NCBI RefSeq assembly: GCF_002994745.2
Contig: NC_037092.1
Coordinates: 6,252,501-6,316,500 of the forward strand
DNA: 64,000 bases
Reading direction: 5' to 3'
Source: Rosa chinensis
Lineage: Eukaryota; Streptophyta; Magnoliopsida; Rosales; Rosaceae
Shown: one piece after another, positions 12,126 through 23,712 of the stretch
Layout: each line of letters begins with the position of its first letter
How positions within the stretch are numbered: position 1 is the stretch's first letter
Position numbers and translations under genes: made by a program
Notes under the pieces: generated by a model
Database searches by the model: none
What the model was told of the DNA's origin: nothing
Seen by the model: only the letters and a program-made list of their open reading frames with translations

Positions 12126-13536
12126 GAGATTTCACGTTTTAATTCTCCGATCATCTATATGGATCATGTGATTTACTAGAAAAATTTTGTGCAAATCAAG
12201 TGAGAAGTATTCTTCGATCACTAGTGTCCCAATTGATGAAAACATATTCGGTTGAAAGTTGAAACACATAACCTTTCTAGAAGAACTTAAGTGCCTAAAA
12301 TATCCCCAATTTACTTTATTAATTCCAATAATTGTTCTCACAAATATTTTTGATTATGTGAAAACATTTGCACCAACTATAGAAGGAGTGACAAATAATA
12401 AATCAATCTCAAAAATAGACTCTCAAATTGCAAATTAAATTGTTTTATATTAGTAACTGGTTTTTTCACATTTTATTTGTTTAAATATAGCGAATGATTG
12501 TCTACGAATACCAAATCATATGCAAATGATTGTCTACAAATACAAAATCTACGTAAACGTGGATCACTAAAAGAAAACTTCTAGTTTACTCTTTAATCTG
12601 TGTGCTTAGCGTCAAGTTTAGGCATTATAGTTGTTCCTTGCTTTAGCTCTTCTAGCACACAAGCCACAATTACATGATAATTAGGCCACGCAAAAATAAC
12701 GACAAAAAGCCTTGAACGTCAACCATTCGTTCTCTGTAAACGTCATCAAGAGCTAACATGATGACGCACTTGTTGCTTAATTATGGAGCACTTTCGGTTC
12801 TTTATTGTATAAAATCATAAAGTTACTCCTAGCTTCGCAGCTGAACCATCCTTTTCTTTATGGCAAGTTGGCAACCAAACAGCTTCCGGCTAGTGGCAGC
12901 GATGGAGGTTCAAGAGTCAACACTCCTGGGAGTCATGGCGGCTGCCGGTGCTTTTTTTTTTTTTTTCACAACTTGGATAATTATTTTACATTATTTATAA
13001 TTTAGAATCACAGGTACGTAATTTTTAATAACGAAAGTAGTTTGTGCAATATTCATTATTGAGATATTTTTGTCAGTTTGTGGTTATTGATTGATTGTAT
13101 CCCTTAAGAAGATAATTTATCAAAATTATTTCACGTGTTTAATAAACACAAATTAGTCAACAGGCTTTACCCTCTTGAATATTCCTAGTCTTTACATGTC
13201 TTCATACAGAATATGCGATATTGCGATGTCCTAATCAATATTGTGAGTCCTCACATTTGTGTATGTAGACCCACAACTTCACATGACATATAGTGCACAA
13301 AATTATATATAAATCGATCATTCTCCAATATGACCTAATAGTATCAAACACTAGTCCCAGACAGAATGACGGCCATGATCTCTCTGTAGATTCAATTAAG
13401 GAATCATGTAAGGTAACATAGGGTTTAAGATTAGTGTTTATGAGCAACTGTTCAGAGAGTAGAGAAGTAACTATACAACCTACCCATCACAGCAAAAACA
13501 GATGGAGCTAGCTCAAACTATAAACTGCTGGCTAGC
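12126..13536. other. Intergenic, no gene seen
   Basis: AT-rich sequence with a T14-16 run near 12950. No coding signal. The right end should hold the MLO 3' untranslated region. Confidence 0.55.
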
Positions 13537-16500
13537 TCATCTTTGATATTTTTTACTACTACTCAAATCAAAACCATCAAATGATGGTCCAGGCTTCTGG
13601 TCTCGATCCTCCGCCTCCTGTACTTGTTTTCCCTGTACAACATTTCCAGCATTGTCCATTATTTCTACTGCTACATATTCAGCGTCGAAATCCACGGTGG
13701 AGAAAGAAGCCGAAGCATCAATGTGATTGAAAGAAAGTGTAGTGTCTAGTGAGAGTGAGGTTTGAAGAGAAGCATCCAACGACATTCGTGCCGAGCTCTT
13801 AAGAGCAAGGTTCTTCCTGGCTCTTCCTCTCCATTTTTTCAGTCCGGTAACCACCGTCTCGGTGAAGACAGCTTTTCTCATCGACGTACCCATCTGTTCA
13901 AAGATTTGAGTTAGTATCAACAAACACTTGATTCTTGAAGCTGATGTAGGTAATTAATTAGCAAAGGAGTGCTATGTATCATACCTGAGTGACCAATGCG
14001 TAAAGAGGTAGAGTTACATAGCCACACAGGATTTGTACCATGATGCCCATGGCCAGCCGTATTACTATATCCTCAGTTTCTCGGTGGAAGCATGATTTCA
14101 AACCAAATTTGTACTGTATTTTGAAACGAATATATGTTAGTACAGCCCAAAGGGAGATTCCCTTTATCAAATAAAGAAATTCAAACTAGTACATATTCGA
14201 GTGAAGATTGATGACACTCATTAAGGATAATTTTCAGATATTTCACTCAGCACACTCTCGCTCAAGTTCAAGAAATTTTACCAACACACCTTATTTTGAG
14301 CACCGAGAGGATACATCATAGCATTTCCTTCTCGGTGGCTTCATTAGGAATTAATCCGTATCACTAGTGAGGCTCCCATCAAATCATATTTCTTGGTTAT
14401 CCGGACATTATACACAAAGGGTGTTGGTGAAATTTCTTGAGGGTGTCATAGAACTTCACTCCATATATAGCAAGTTGAAACAGTAAATAATTAATCAAAA
14501 TATGCTCACCCAAGTCCAAGTGAAGAATGCCAATTGAAATGAATTCTGCAAAAGTTTAAAAAATAGTTTACATGAATAGTCAGGCCAACATAATTTTTAT
14601 TTTGAAATTGAAATAAGCTAGGTATATTAGAAGATTCAATACCTGATACAGTATGAAGTGCAAAATATGGAGAAGCAATTTGGGCCAGCCAAACCAGAAA
14701 AAGTGGTCACTGGGCTTCACAAGCAAAGTCCCTCTTACAACATGAGATTTATCATGGCTATCTACACACATCTTAGTTATGATGCCTTGTAGCTTTGTTC
14801 CCACAAGCAATAGCATCTGCACAAAAATAGCAAAGCATATGAATATTACTCGATCACTTCTACTGCCACATAAAGTGATAAGTTTTGTGCAAATAACATT
14901 TCTCGTATTGTAATAACTTAAAGCCTAAAGCATGCAAAGATCAAATATATTCGAGTTGCTTACCACTAAAGGAATGAACGGTACCCATAGATAATTATAA
15001 AATCCTGCAGAGACACAATGAATTATTGTGTTAGCTATCCAAGTCAGACTTACATTTATTAACTACAACTGGATCTGATTGATTAAATAAGTGGATTCAG
15101 GGCATGTTACCATGTGCATTCAAGAATATGACGAAGACTGAGTACATCCAAATCCACCAGCTGCAAGAATGAATAAGATATGTTAATGTCCCAAATCCCA
15201 ATTCTCAGGAGGATTTGAAAATAGATGTAGATATATTAATGATAATCATGAATTGTCTTCTTAGTTATGCTACCTTGTAGTCATAACTACTCCATAATCT
15301 TTCTCCAAAGCCCTTCTGATATATTTGTGGAAGTCAAAATTGCTTCCTTCTGCAAAATGAGCCTAGAGGAGCAGCAACATAAAAGCATTATTTAAGAGCT
15401 TGTTTAATTAGATTAAGAATTACATGTATCATGATGAGTTTGGATTATTTATACCGTTATGAATCCGTGTCGAAGAGTGAAATAATCCACTTTGGAAACA
15501 GAACTGAAGAATTGCCTTGCAAAACAGGCCTGCAACATTCATATGTAGATGGAAAACACAACATTAAGTTTTTCTTCAACTTGTTTTAGAGGAAAAAAAT
15601 TTGGCAACTAAGGTTAACTTTGATTGAGCTTAATTACCGGCCAACGGAGTACTCTGTGGTCACTCCAACATTTCAAATGTCTCTTCCCAAATGAGGTTTG
15701 GTGTGCCAGCTGAAATCTCCTTGGATCTGCGCATTATTTGCAGTAATCATGCTTAATTAGTCACACGAAAACACAAAAAATGAAAGGTTTAATAAAAAAA
15801 AATTTAATCAAACTGGTCCCGGCGAGGCTCGAACTCGCGACCTCCGGCTCATAAGACCAGCGCTCTAACCAACTGAGCTACGGGACCAGTTACGCTAATT
15901 TTTATCAGGTTAGGTTAAACCGTTAATCTAAATTAATTAGTAATAATCTTGTTGTTAATTAATTTACCATAAAAAAAAAAATTTAATTTACCATAAGAAA
16001 ATTGATACTCCATGGTTCTGGTTTCTGCCTCCCAAGACTGCCAGCTCTTCATCTACAAAACAGAAGGAATATAAAACACTCACAACATAAGCCAATCTGT
16101 TCAAACTTGGGTCCAACCTTTCCCATTCAAGCAAGAAAGAACGGAAAAAGAAAACAAAATTTTTTAGAGTTGAAATTGTGGAAATTAAGGTCCTCTACAA
16201 TTTCCCTTCCTTTTATATAATTTCCAATAAACTGGAAAATTAAACATCTGTGAACCACTCGTTGTCTTCACACCGACACCAAAACTTTCGAAACATTAGT
16301 GGTTAAGAGGATCTATCTCTAGACTCGAAACTGTGGGTTTGAAAAACTATTGACGCTTACCTTGGCAAAACCAAGAGTGGAAGTGAGAACGCAAGACAAG
16401 ACGTGGAACAGTGCGAGCACAAAAATAAAGTATTGAAGCTCATTGGCCCCGGACCTCGACATCAATGAAACCTTTCCCTGCTCTGCACATTTCGTTTCCT

Positions 16501-17070
16501 CCACAATATCTTCACTCAAGGTGTAGCTCTGGCAAGGTAGAAAAGACTCTCCGGCAGATTTCGGGATGCAGATGTTGGCAATCGGCTTTTGCCCCACGGT
16601 TAGCAGCAAAGAAATGAACCCCAGCAACATCAACTCTGCAGATAATGAAGATCACACGTTCACGATTGAGTTTCAGATCACGTAAAACAGCAAGCATGTG
16701 ATCGGGACCAGTTCTAGCTAATGCGTAATAGTTAATTACCTGATTTGATCTTATCAAGAGCGAGAATGAGAGACTTCCTCCTTATTTTGTTGAAATACTG
16801 CAAAGAGATTATAAAGAAGATAGAGGATGATTAATGCACTAATAGAAAAGAGGTTATCAGTCTCATACAGATACTTTGCAATAGAATAGATTGTTGTATA
16901 ATGTACGCATAGTATAAGAAAAAAGGAAGGGCAGTTACATGGGCTAAAAGATGAAGCAAATGCTCGATGAGAATGGAGATGAAAATCAAAACGAAGCAGA
17001 CGGTGGCGACAGCCCATGTTGGTGTTGATTCAAGTGTGGTGCTTTCACTACTGACTTCCTCTCCGGCCAT
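13537..17070 (-). CDS. MLO family seven-transmembrane protein
   Basis: Plasma-membrane MLO protein; members act as calcium-linked channels or modulators in powdery mildew susceptibility, pollen tubes or root responses. Thirteen exons join in frame to 521 residues: 16939-17070, 16740-16797, 16361-16635, 15992-16052, 15638-15726, 15455-15529, 15274-15362, 15111-15160, 14964-15004, 14643-14816, 14510-14545, 13985-14113 and 13537-13893. Landmarks: [15 protein letters not shown] first helix, [71 protein letters not shown]. The calmodulin-binding helix starts [19 protein letters not shown], just after the last membrane segment. The first extracellular loop is short and keeps Cys pairs (NICIP...LPC). 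Sequence resembles clades V/VI, but only a tree can decide, so susceptibility function is not claimed. A tRNA gene sits in the 265-bp intron between exons 4 and 5. Confidence 0.95.
15794..15802 (-). terminator. Pol III oligo-T terminator of the tRNA
   Basis: Nine T on the minus strand begin about 11 bases past the tRNA 3' end, as expected for RNA polymerase III termination. Confidence 0.75.
15814..15887 (-). tRNA. tRNA gene, anticodon UAU (Ile) by position, inside an MLO intron
   Basis: The minus strand folds as a full cloverleaf of 74 nt. It has a perfect 7-bp acceptor stem (GGTCCCG with CGGGACC), D arm GCTC-AGTTGGTTA-GAGC, anticodon arm CTGGT-CTTATGA-GCCGG, 5-nt variable loop and T arm GCGAG-TTCGAGC-CTCGC, with discriminator A. 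A and B boxes look canonical (TAGCTCAGTTGG, GTTCGAGCC). Position 33 is T, so 34-36 read TAT (Ile). G at 37 and two G-T pairs in the anticodon stem are unusual for an ANN-decoding tRNA, so identity is less sure than structure. It has no intron. Same strand as MLO. Confidence 0.88.
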
Positions 17071-19329
17071 CTTTCCTTTCTCTAAACTCGGTTTGGTATA
17101 ACTTATAAGCTAGCTATTGCAAAGGTGCTTTGGCTTATGAGCTAGTATATATATATTTGAGGGTCATACACACAACTATAGCTAGGAGCTTCTTCTATGT
17201 AGGTTCGCCATGTCTGACTCTCCTCCTGGCTCTGTGTGGAATCTGTGACGTCTACGCAAGTATGAAGACAAACTCAGCAGTCTAAATGCAGTAGAAAACT
17301 AGAAACTCTATGTATACAACTCTATACGACGTAGAAATAGATTAAGATGTTTAATAGGGTCGGTGCAGCACACCTTTCATTCTCTTTGTACAATAATGCT
17401 GCTCTACGCACTAAAGGGTTGAAGAAAACGACAGTCAATGCGAAAGTTCTGCAGAAAAAAATATAAAAAAATTATTCTGTTAAAAAATGTAGGATATTTT
17501 AAGGGTTCACAAACATTGTTTAGTCATATATGCTCCCGAACCTGCTCAATGCGCGTGACAATGACAAGCAGCTATGGCTGGATCCATATATACACATGTC
17601 TATACCATTTTTTTTTACTTAATTCTTGGTTTTACACAAATGAATAACGTGTATTCAGTGCAATGAGGTGTATTATTTTTACTCAACGGTTGACTTCTAT
17701 ATTTTTCTTGTGAATTTTGCGAAACCTTTTCTTTTTTTAAATATGTTACAACATTTGAGTACAGCGATATATTTTAAAAAACAATTCAAATCCAATCCAA
17801 GAAGAAACGCTTCCCAGAGTCTATGCATAATTAGTTTCTTGCTTTTACACATTTTTTTTTTTAATCAGACTTCTTTAATCTTGATGATTTGAAATCTGGT
17901 TTATAATAAGAAGACGCGGTTGTCATTTCAATACCAAAAGAAGATCTTCAACGACCGAACACGGAGGATTGACTATCAGCAGTTTCACAGTGCACAACTT
18001 GCTACAGTAAACACGTCGACTGTGTTTTATGTAATTTGAATGAACAACAAAATCATGGACCATGAAGAAGACGGTGAAATTGGCAAGTCATTAGCAGCAG
18101 CAAAATGTTTCCCTTATTATGAGGTCCCTTTCACTGTGAATAGAGGTCTATCACCTAAATTATTGAATGGACTTTGGAGCTTATTTCTTGGATTCATTTT
18201 TCTATCTACTTAAATCATGAAATTTCCAGAAATTCAACAAAATTATAAGACTCTCAATAGTGTAATTTGAAATTCTAGCTTCAAAAAATAACTGTCCCTC
18301 GGAATCAAACATCATGCATAGTCCTGCAAATCCATTTAAGCCAATGGTATTTTGTCAAAGTATGGTTTATAAAATGGACCACATGAAAGCCATACTAATA
18401 AATGGGAATGATAATGAAGTCAGCTATCCTAGTCCAGAGAACTAGAAAGAAATCTCAATATATTACCAAAAAATTATGGGTTTAGCTGATATGTTAGGTA
18501 AGAGAATCATAATGGTGAGCTGAACTATCCAATACAAACTGATCACCCAGAACAATAATTCTCAGTTTTCAATTGGTGTATTCTCTAACAATAGCTACAT
18601 TACAATACATATACGTAGATAATAGATATAGTTGCTAATAACAAAAAGAATGTAGCAGAACATCATGTAGGGTCGATAAGTAATAATGGTATTGAACAAT
18701 TGCAAATGAGTAGAATTTGTTCAGTTTCGGATAGGCCCTCTTTCAAGAGCCAATCATAGATTCTACAAACCGTTTTTTAGAGCATAATTAATAATAAATC
18801 CGACCAAAAAGAAAAAGCATAATTAATAATAATACAATCAAGTCACTTGAAGCGCTTAGTTACAATTGTTTTTTGTTTTTTTTACCTCAAAGTAGTTCAG
18901 TTACATAAAACACGACACACGCAGAACCTGAGAAAAACCTCTGGCGCCAAGAGTCTTCACTCTCGTACTTCTTACATAATATTGTGGTAGCAATTCCTGC
19001 AGAACAATGTCAACAGCAGAAAATAAGAAGACAAACCAAAGAGCTAAAGTGATGCAGGCTCTGTATCATAAAAGGTATGCATAGGACGATCTCATTCTTA
19101 ATATTCAAGCAAAGAGATGGAACCAACAGCAAGAATCTTTTGGTATTAACTAGGGTCACTTGTATGGTAACTAGCATGTGTCTTATAGGAAAGCAAAAGT
19201 AGGTACATGAAATCATATGCATAAGGTTTTAAAGTTTTGGCTCAATACAAGCTGGTAAACCAGAAATGTGATCTGATGCTCAGACGCGAACAAAACAGAA
19301 AATAGAAGATTGTCAGTTCTTACTTCCGT
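17071..19329. other. Intergenic: MLO promoter and ARF3 3' side, no gene seen
   Basis: AT-rich. A TATATATATTT stretch near 17150 may serve the MLO promoter. Short plus-strand frames at 17.4-17.9 kb are AT-rich noise. The part right of about 18.85 kb may be transcribed as the ARF3 3' end, since splice-like borders occur near 19.0 kb. Confidence 0.5.
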
Positions 19330-19417
19330 GGAACATCCCAACAAGCCCTGCGTCGTTGTCACTATCCTTGTAAACAACTTTCCATCCTCTCTCCACGCCA
19401 GTCAAAAGCCCATTCCT
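19330..19417 (-). pseudogene. Apparent relic of the ARF PB1 domain downstream of ARF3
   Basis: On the minus strand a TTCAG acceptor at 19418 precedes an open stretch that, read from its second base, gives NGLLTGVERG and GWKVVYKDSDNDAGLVG. This matches the OPCA half of the PB1 domain in ARF and Aux/IAA proteins (W..VYTD.E.DMM.VGDDPW type). It lies 87 bp past the ARF3 stop. Splicing from the GTAAGC donor at 19527-19528, right after codons for PCTK, would enter this stretch in the wrong frame and stop after 17 codons. The relic is therefore not translated as PB1 in the model given here. Confidence 0.6.
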
Positions 19418-19504
19418 GAACGTAAAAATTCTCAACTGGTAAACCAGACACTACCCATATCATAGATAAGATGCACACTACAATGTAATATTAACAAGCG
19501 AATC

Positions 19505-22500
19505 TCAGGGAGCAAAGTGGTTGCTTACTTTGGTACAGGGAATTCCAACTGCTGCAGACATCAAAGGAGGCTTTGAATGAAACCGTGGTTCAACATTGGG
19601 GAACAAAGAAGCTCCAGGATCTAATGTAGATGCAACTGAGGTGGAGTTGTCCACTTTATTTGGAGCATGTGTTTCCTCAGACAGTGAGAAACCAAAGAGT
19701 CTGCAGCTACTTTTGCATGATGACACCATGTCTTGACTGCCTCTCAATGAAGACTGACTTGAATGAGGAGGATGTGAAATAGCATGTTGAAAAGAATTCA
19801 TGCCTCCATGACCTTCCCTGCTGAAGCTCCGTTCACAGAATGAGGATGACGTTGGCTTTCCCCCATCTGATTCAGAATAAGGATTGCGTTGCATAATTCT
19901 CTGTTCCTCTTGGTTATGAACATTGTATACGGAATTGAACTCAGCTCCTGCATTCATTGCTTGCTGGAACATCAACACAGATGATGGTGATGACACTTGT
20001 ACAGGAGCAGCTCGGTGCATAGGTGTATTATTGCCCTGCATCATCGTAGACCATCCATTTCTAAAGCTTGGCACCTGAAAACCATCAAAGATTCCAGGGG
20101 AACCATATTCACGAGCCTCACTAGTAGCTGGAGCTCTTCCATATGGTGTGCTTGGAAATATTTCTTGACCTTGCAAGACCTTCTGGAATCGGAAAGATTC
20201 ACCAAAGCCTTTTGAGGCAATCTCAGAATTCACAAGTGAGTTTCTGAGATCATTACCTCTAGAACCAATAGAGCCATGAAAGACTCTCCTCGATTCAGAG
20301 GGATGCTGATTTTGACCCCCTATAGAACCAAAAGGAGTATCAAAACCCGAAATTTCTTGACCTTGCAAGACCTTCTGGAATCTTAAAGATTCCCCAAAGT
20401 CTGAGGCTCCAATCCCATCTGTAGGAAAAATTATTGACAAAAAGAAATCAGTAACTCTGCAAGATGAGTGTTATGATGACACATCCAAATCTGAATGCAA
20501 TACATACGAGGAACTGGAAATTCTTGTTTTTCTGCAGATAAGCCCATCCTGGACCTCTTCAAACCAGATGCCATTAAACCACTGGAATTAGAAATAGAAC
20601 CAGATGGCTCAATTTCCCATGGGGAAACCCGGCCATGCTGCTTGCTAGTATCTATATCATCCCACCTTACCTGCAAGATCAAAAAAGATGTTTAAAACCA
20701 GCGTGTATATGGCTAAACGAAAAAGGCATGAACTACAAGTATGGTTTGGTGTATGCTACAAAAAGAGAAACATATATTCTATGATATTAAGTCCATAAAC
20801 ATTCTAGGCAAGGAGGCAGCGTAAATAATAATACCAAAGTGATATATTTAGCATTCGCCTTTGGGTCTTATACAAGCAAAGGTACATAGACAAAACTAAC
20901 AAAGTGAGGAATTCTGCATATGCCCCACCACATATAGGTTTAAAGAATAGGTAGAGTTGGAAGACAATCTTGATATAGAGAACTGTTATGCATGCTCATA
21001 TTAAATCTTATGATATACAAGTCCCCGAATACATTTTTGGTGATTAGGAGGAATTGATGTTCTATTATTCATCCCAGAAGAACAATGAAAACAGATATAT
21101 AGACAGGGCTACGTACAACTAGACATTTCCATTTGGAACCAGGCCATCTCAGGGGATCCAACTCACTGATCCCAGTTACCAGTCCAGTGTATCTGCCAAA
21201 AAAAAAAAAAAAATCTAATCAAAATTTTGAAAATGAATACAATAAATTACTTTGAATTCAAATATGGCAAACCTTCGCTCTGCTGCATCTTCTGTTTCAA
21301 AGCGCATTTTAAACCTCATTCCAGCACAGAAGGAATGACCAAGGCTCCTCAAAAATTTATGGAAAGGTATTATGAATTCTGATGAGCTGGCTCTACAAGA
21401 TCAACATGAAAACTTAAAGCCAATAATAATTGGAAGACTATGGAGTCCAAAAAGGCAAGAAATAAAAAGCATGGAGAAGAAGATGAAAAAGTCAGGCAGC
21501 ACACTACCTTGGATTGTAGTACACGTTAAAAGCAGTCTTCATAGTTATTGCATCCACCACCTCTGCGACAGAGTTATAGTTTAAATGCTGGCTACAAGGA
21601 GTTGGATAAGTAGCAGAAGCTTTTACTTGGGCTGCCCTTCTAACTCCAAGTCTCAGCTCTCCATCCTCACCCCTATTATAGATATTGTATGAGAAGTGTG
21701 AACAAGGACATCCCAAGTTTCTTCAACTAAAAAATTTATGTACCTCAGAAACAACACAGCATCTCCAGAAACGAGCTTCTTCTTGTTCACAAAGGCACTC
21801 CATCCAGTGGTGAGCAAATGCCTGCGCGGCTGCCCTGCTCAAACCAAAAGAAAAAAGAATAGAAATAAAAACCAGAGTCCATTTCACAGAATTATCAATA
21901 GAACTCCAATAAGATCATTATTGTTCCCGTATGAGGTAAATCCCTATCAAATGAAGCACACAAACATATTTTCATATGCGCATACCCCTATAAATATGTC
22001 TGAACCTCCACTCCAGGCCATGCAGATCCTTTGCCACCAGCTCCTGTGAAGGCCTTTGTTGACTATAATCCTACAATCATAATCCATATTACTTGGCTAC
22101 ACTCAAATAAATTTGTTATAAAAGTGTTTTCAGATGAGGGAAATCAAAAACAAAATGTGCTAAACTATGTGTTGAGGGGGAAATGAATGAGTACCAGGGG
22201 AGGAAAACAATCCTCAGCAGCACGGCGAGGGACAGAGAAGCCTCCATGAGTGCTAGTATCGGAAGCAGTAAGGGTTTTGCAGAACATATGGGGTGTAGTC
22301 GATTTCTCTAATGCCTCAGCATCCTCATCCCCATCTGCATCAGTTTCCCCTTCCCCTAGTTTGTGCTCAAATTCCTACACAGATTAATGCAAAAATGTAA
22401 GTAACCGCCATGTTTCAAATTACCAAGATAGTAAAGGAAATGAAAACCTTGGACCCCCAAAACTCCAAAAGAAATTGAAAGAATGAAAAAGTAACCAATT

Positions 22501-23294
22501 CAAATTTGCTAAGAAGGTAAATTGCCAAAAGTGGGAAACAATAGCCAGTAAATCTCTCAGAATGCCAGAGCAGGAAAGAGACACATCAGACATGGAATGA
22601 ATGTGAAATCATAAATTCTTGGGTATAACTTGTTTTTGGGTTTCTGACAGATGAAATAAAGTCCATAACCATTAGCCCTCCAAACCATTTAGCTCACAAT
22701 TGTGAAATTACATTTGACAATTGAACTGAGTTTTAACTTCCTAACAGAACAAAGAACTGAACTTTAACTCCAAACTCGCAAAACTAAAATCACCAGCATT
22801 AGAAATTTCAAACAACTAAAATCTCTCTTAACCAATCAAAACCAGAAGAAACCTCACCTCACTTTCAGGAACCAACTGAACCTGTGCGTAGACTTCATCA
22901 CTACCAGTCTCCGCCTGCAAAAACAACAACCACAAACTGATTAAACCCCAAAAACAAACAAAACCCAAAATTTCCCATAAAGACCCAAACTTTAATCACT
23001 ACAGACACTCACATGGAGCTTAACATCGACAACTCGGCAGAAGAGATGAGCAGGAAGATCAAAAACCGACGCCGGAAAATCATTCACTTGCTCCAAGTGC
23101 CCTTGTGGAAGATAAACCACCACACTGCCTTTCTTGGGCAAAGAAATCAGTGGTCCAGCACAAGCGTGCCACAGCTCCAAGCAAACAGACCCAGAAATCA
23201 AAGCATTAGAACCGGAGGAATTGGACGACGACCCAGAAGACGGAGTCTCCTCCTCCTCCTCCGTCGTGCTGTTCAGATCGATCAGACCCGCCAT
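19505..23294 (-). CDS. ARF3: Auxin response factor 3 (ETTIN)
   Basis: Nuclear transcription factor setting gynoecium and leaf polarity; ARF3 binds auxin-response DNA through its B3 domain and senses auxin without a PB1 domain. Ten exons join in frame to 710 residues: 23013-23294, 22858-22914, 22195-22374, 21986-22070, 21744-21834, 21508-21672, 21273-21392, 21117-21192, 20508-20670 and 19505-20418. It starts MAGLIDLN, the ARF3-type start; an upstream in-frame ATG at 23360 is possible. Landmarks: [19 protein letters not shown], the B3 domain [20 protein letters not shown] to [13 protein letters not shown] (about 142-300), then the ARF dimer region, [20 protein letters not shown], and two [11 protein letters not shown] blocks in the long last exon. 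It ends [12 protein letters not shown], cut off exactly where the PB1 domain of ARF4 would begin. Lack of PB1 plus the doubled KVLQGQE block identifies ARF3. Probably regulated by TAS3 tasiR-ARF. Confidence 0.96.
20162..20182 (-). promoter_or_regulatory. tasiR-ARF target site B in ARF3 mRNA
   Basis: On the plus strand these 21 bases equal the tasiR-ARF consensus as I know it, so the minus-strand mRNA is fully complementary. It encodes KVLQGQE. TAS3-derived tasiR-ARF guides cleavage of ARF2, ARF3 and ARF4 mRNAs across land plants. Confidence 0.93.
20354..20374 (-). promoter_or_regulatory. tasiR-ARF target site A in ARF3 mRNA
   Basis: Second copy of the same 21 bases, 192 bp upstream in the mRNA and also fully complementary to tasiR-ARF. 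Two sites are typical of ARF3 and ARF4. Confidence 0.93.
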
Positions 23295-23675
23295 ACCGAA
23301 AAAACAAAAACAAGAGACAGAGCTAAAGCCAAAGCCTTTATGGTCCAAAGCCTCAAACAACTGGTTTCATTTGTGGCATTTCAAGGCATTTGCTAAAACA
23401 AGGCTCAGAAATAAAGACTACCCTTTAACCAAAACACTCTTTTTTGGTGTGTAGGTGAATAAAAAGCTCAGAGCTTTAATCTAAAAACTTTGAGACCCAA
23501 CAACAACAGCTGAGAGATGGAATAGAAAACCAAAAATTGGGTGTTTTCTCTGTTCTATTTTTCCCTGCAACTTTTTTTTATTATTTGTTTGAGTCTGTCT
23601 CTCTCTCTGCTGCAGAGCTGCAGTGCTGCAGCCGCTGCAACGCTGCAACTGCTTGGTGTGATGTGTGGCAGAGAA

Positions 23676-23680
<5 letters not shown>

Positions 23681-23709
<29 letters not shown>
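23681..23709. repeat. (GA)n microsatellite in the ARF3 leader/promoter
   Basis: About 14 GA units, about 390 bp upstream of the ARF3 start. A CTGCAG/GCTGCA-rich stretch lies beside it at 23611-23653. GA repeats near plant starts can bind BPC factors; that role is inference here. Confidence 0.85.
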
Positions 23710-23712
<3 letters not shown>

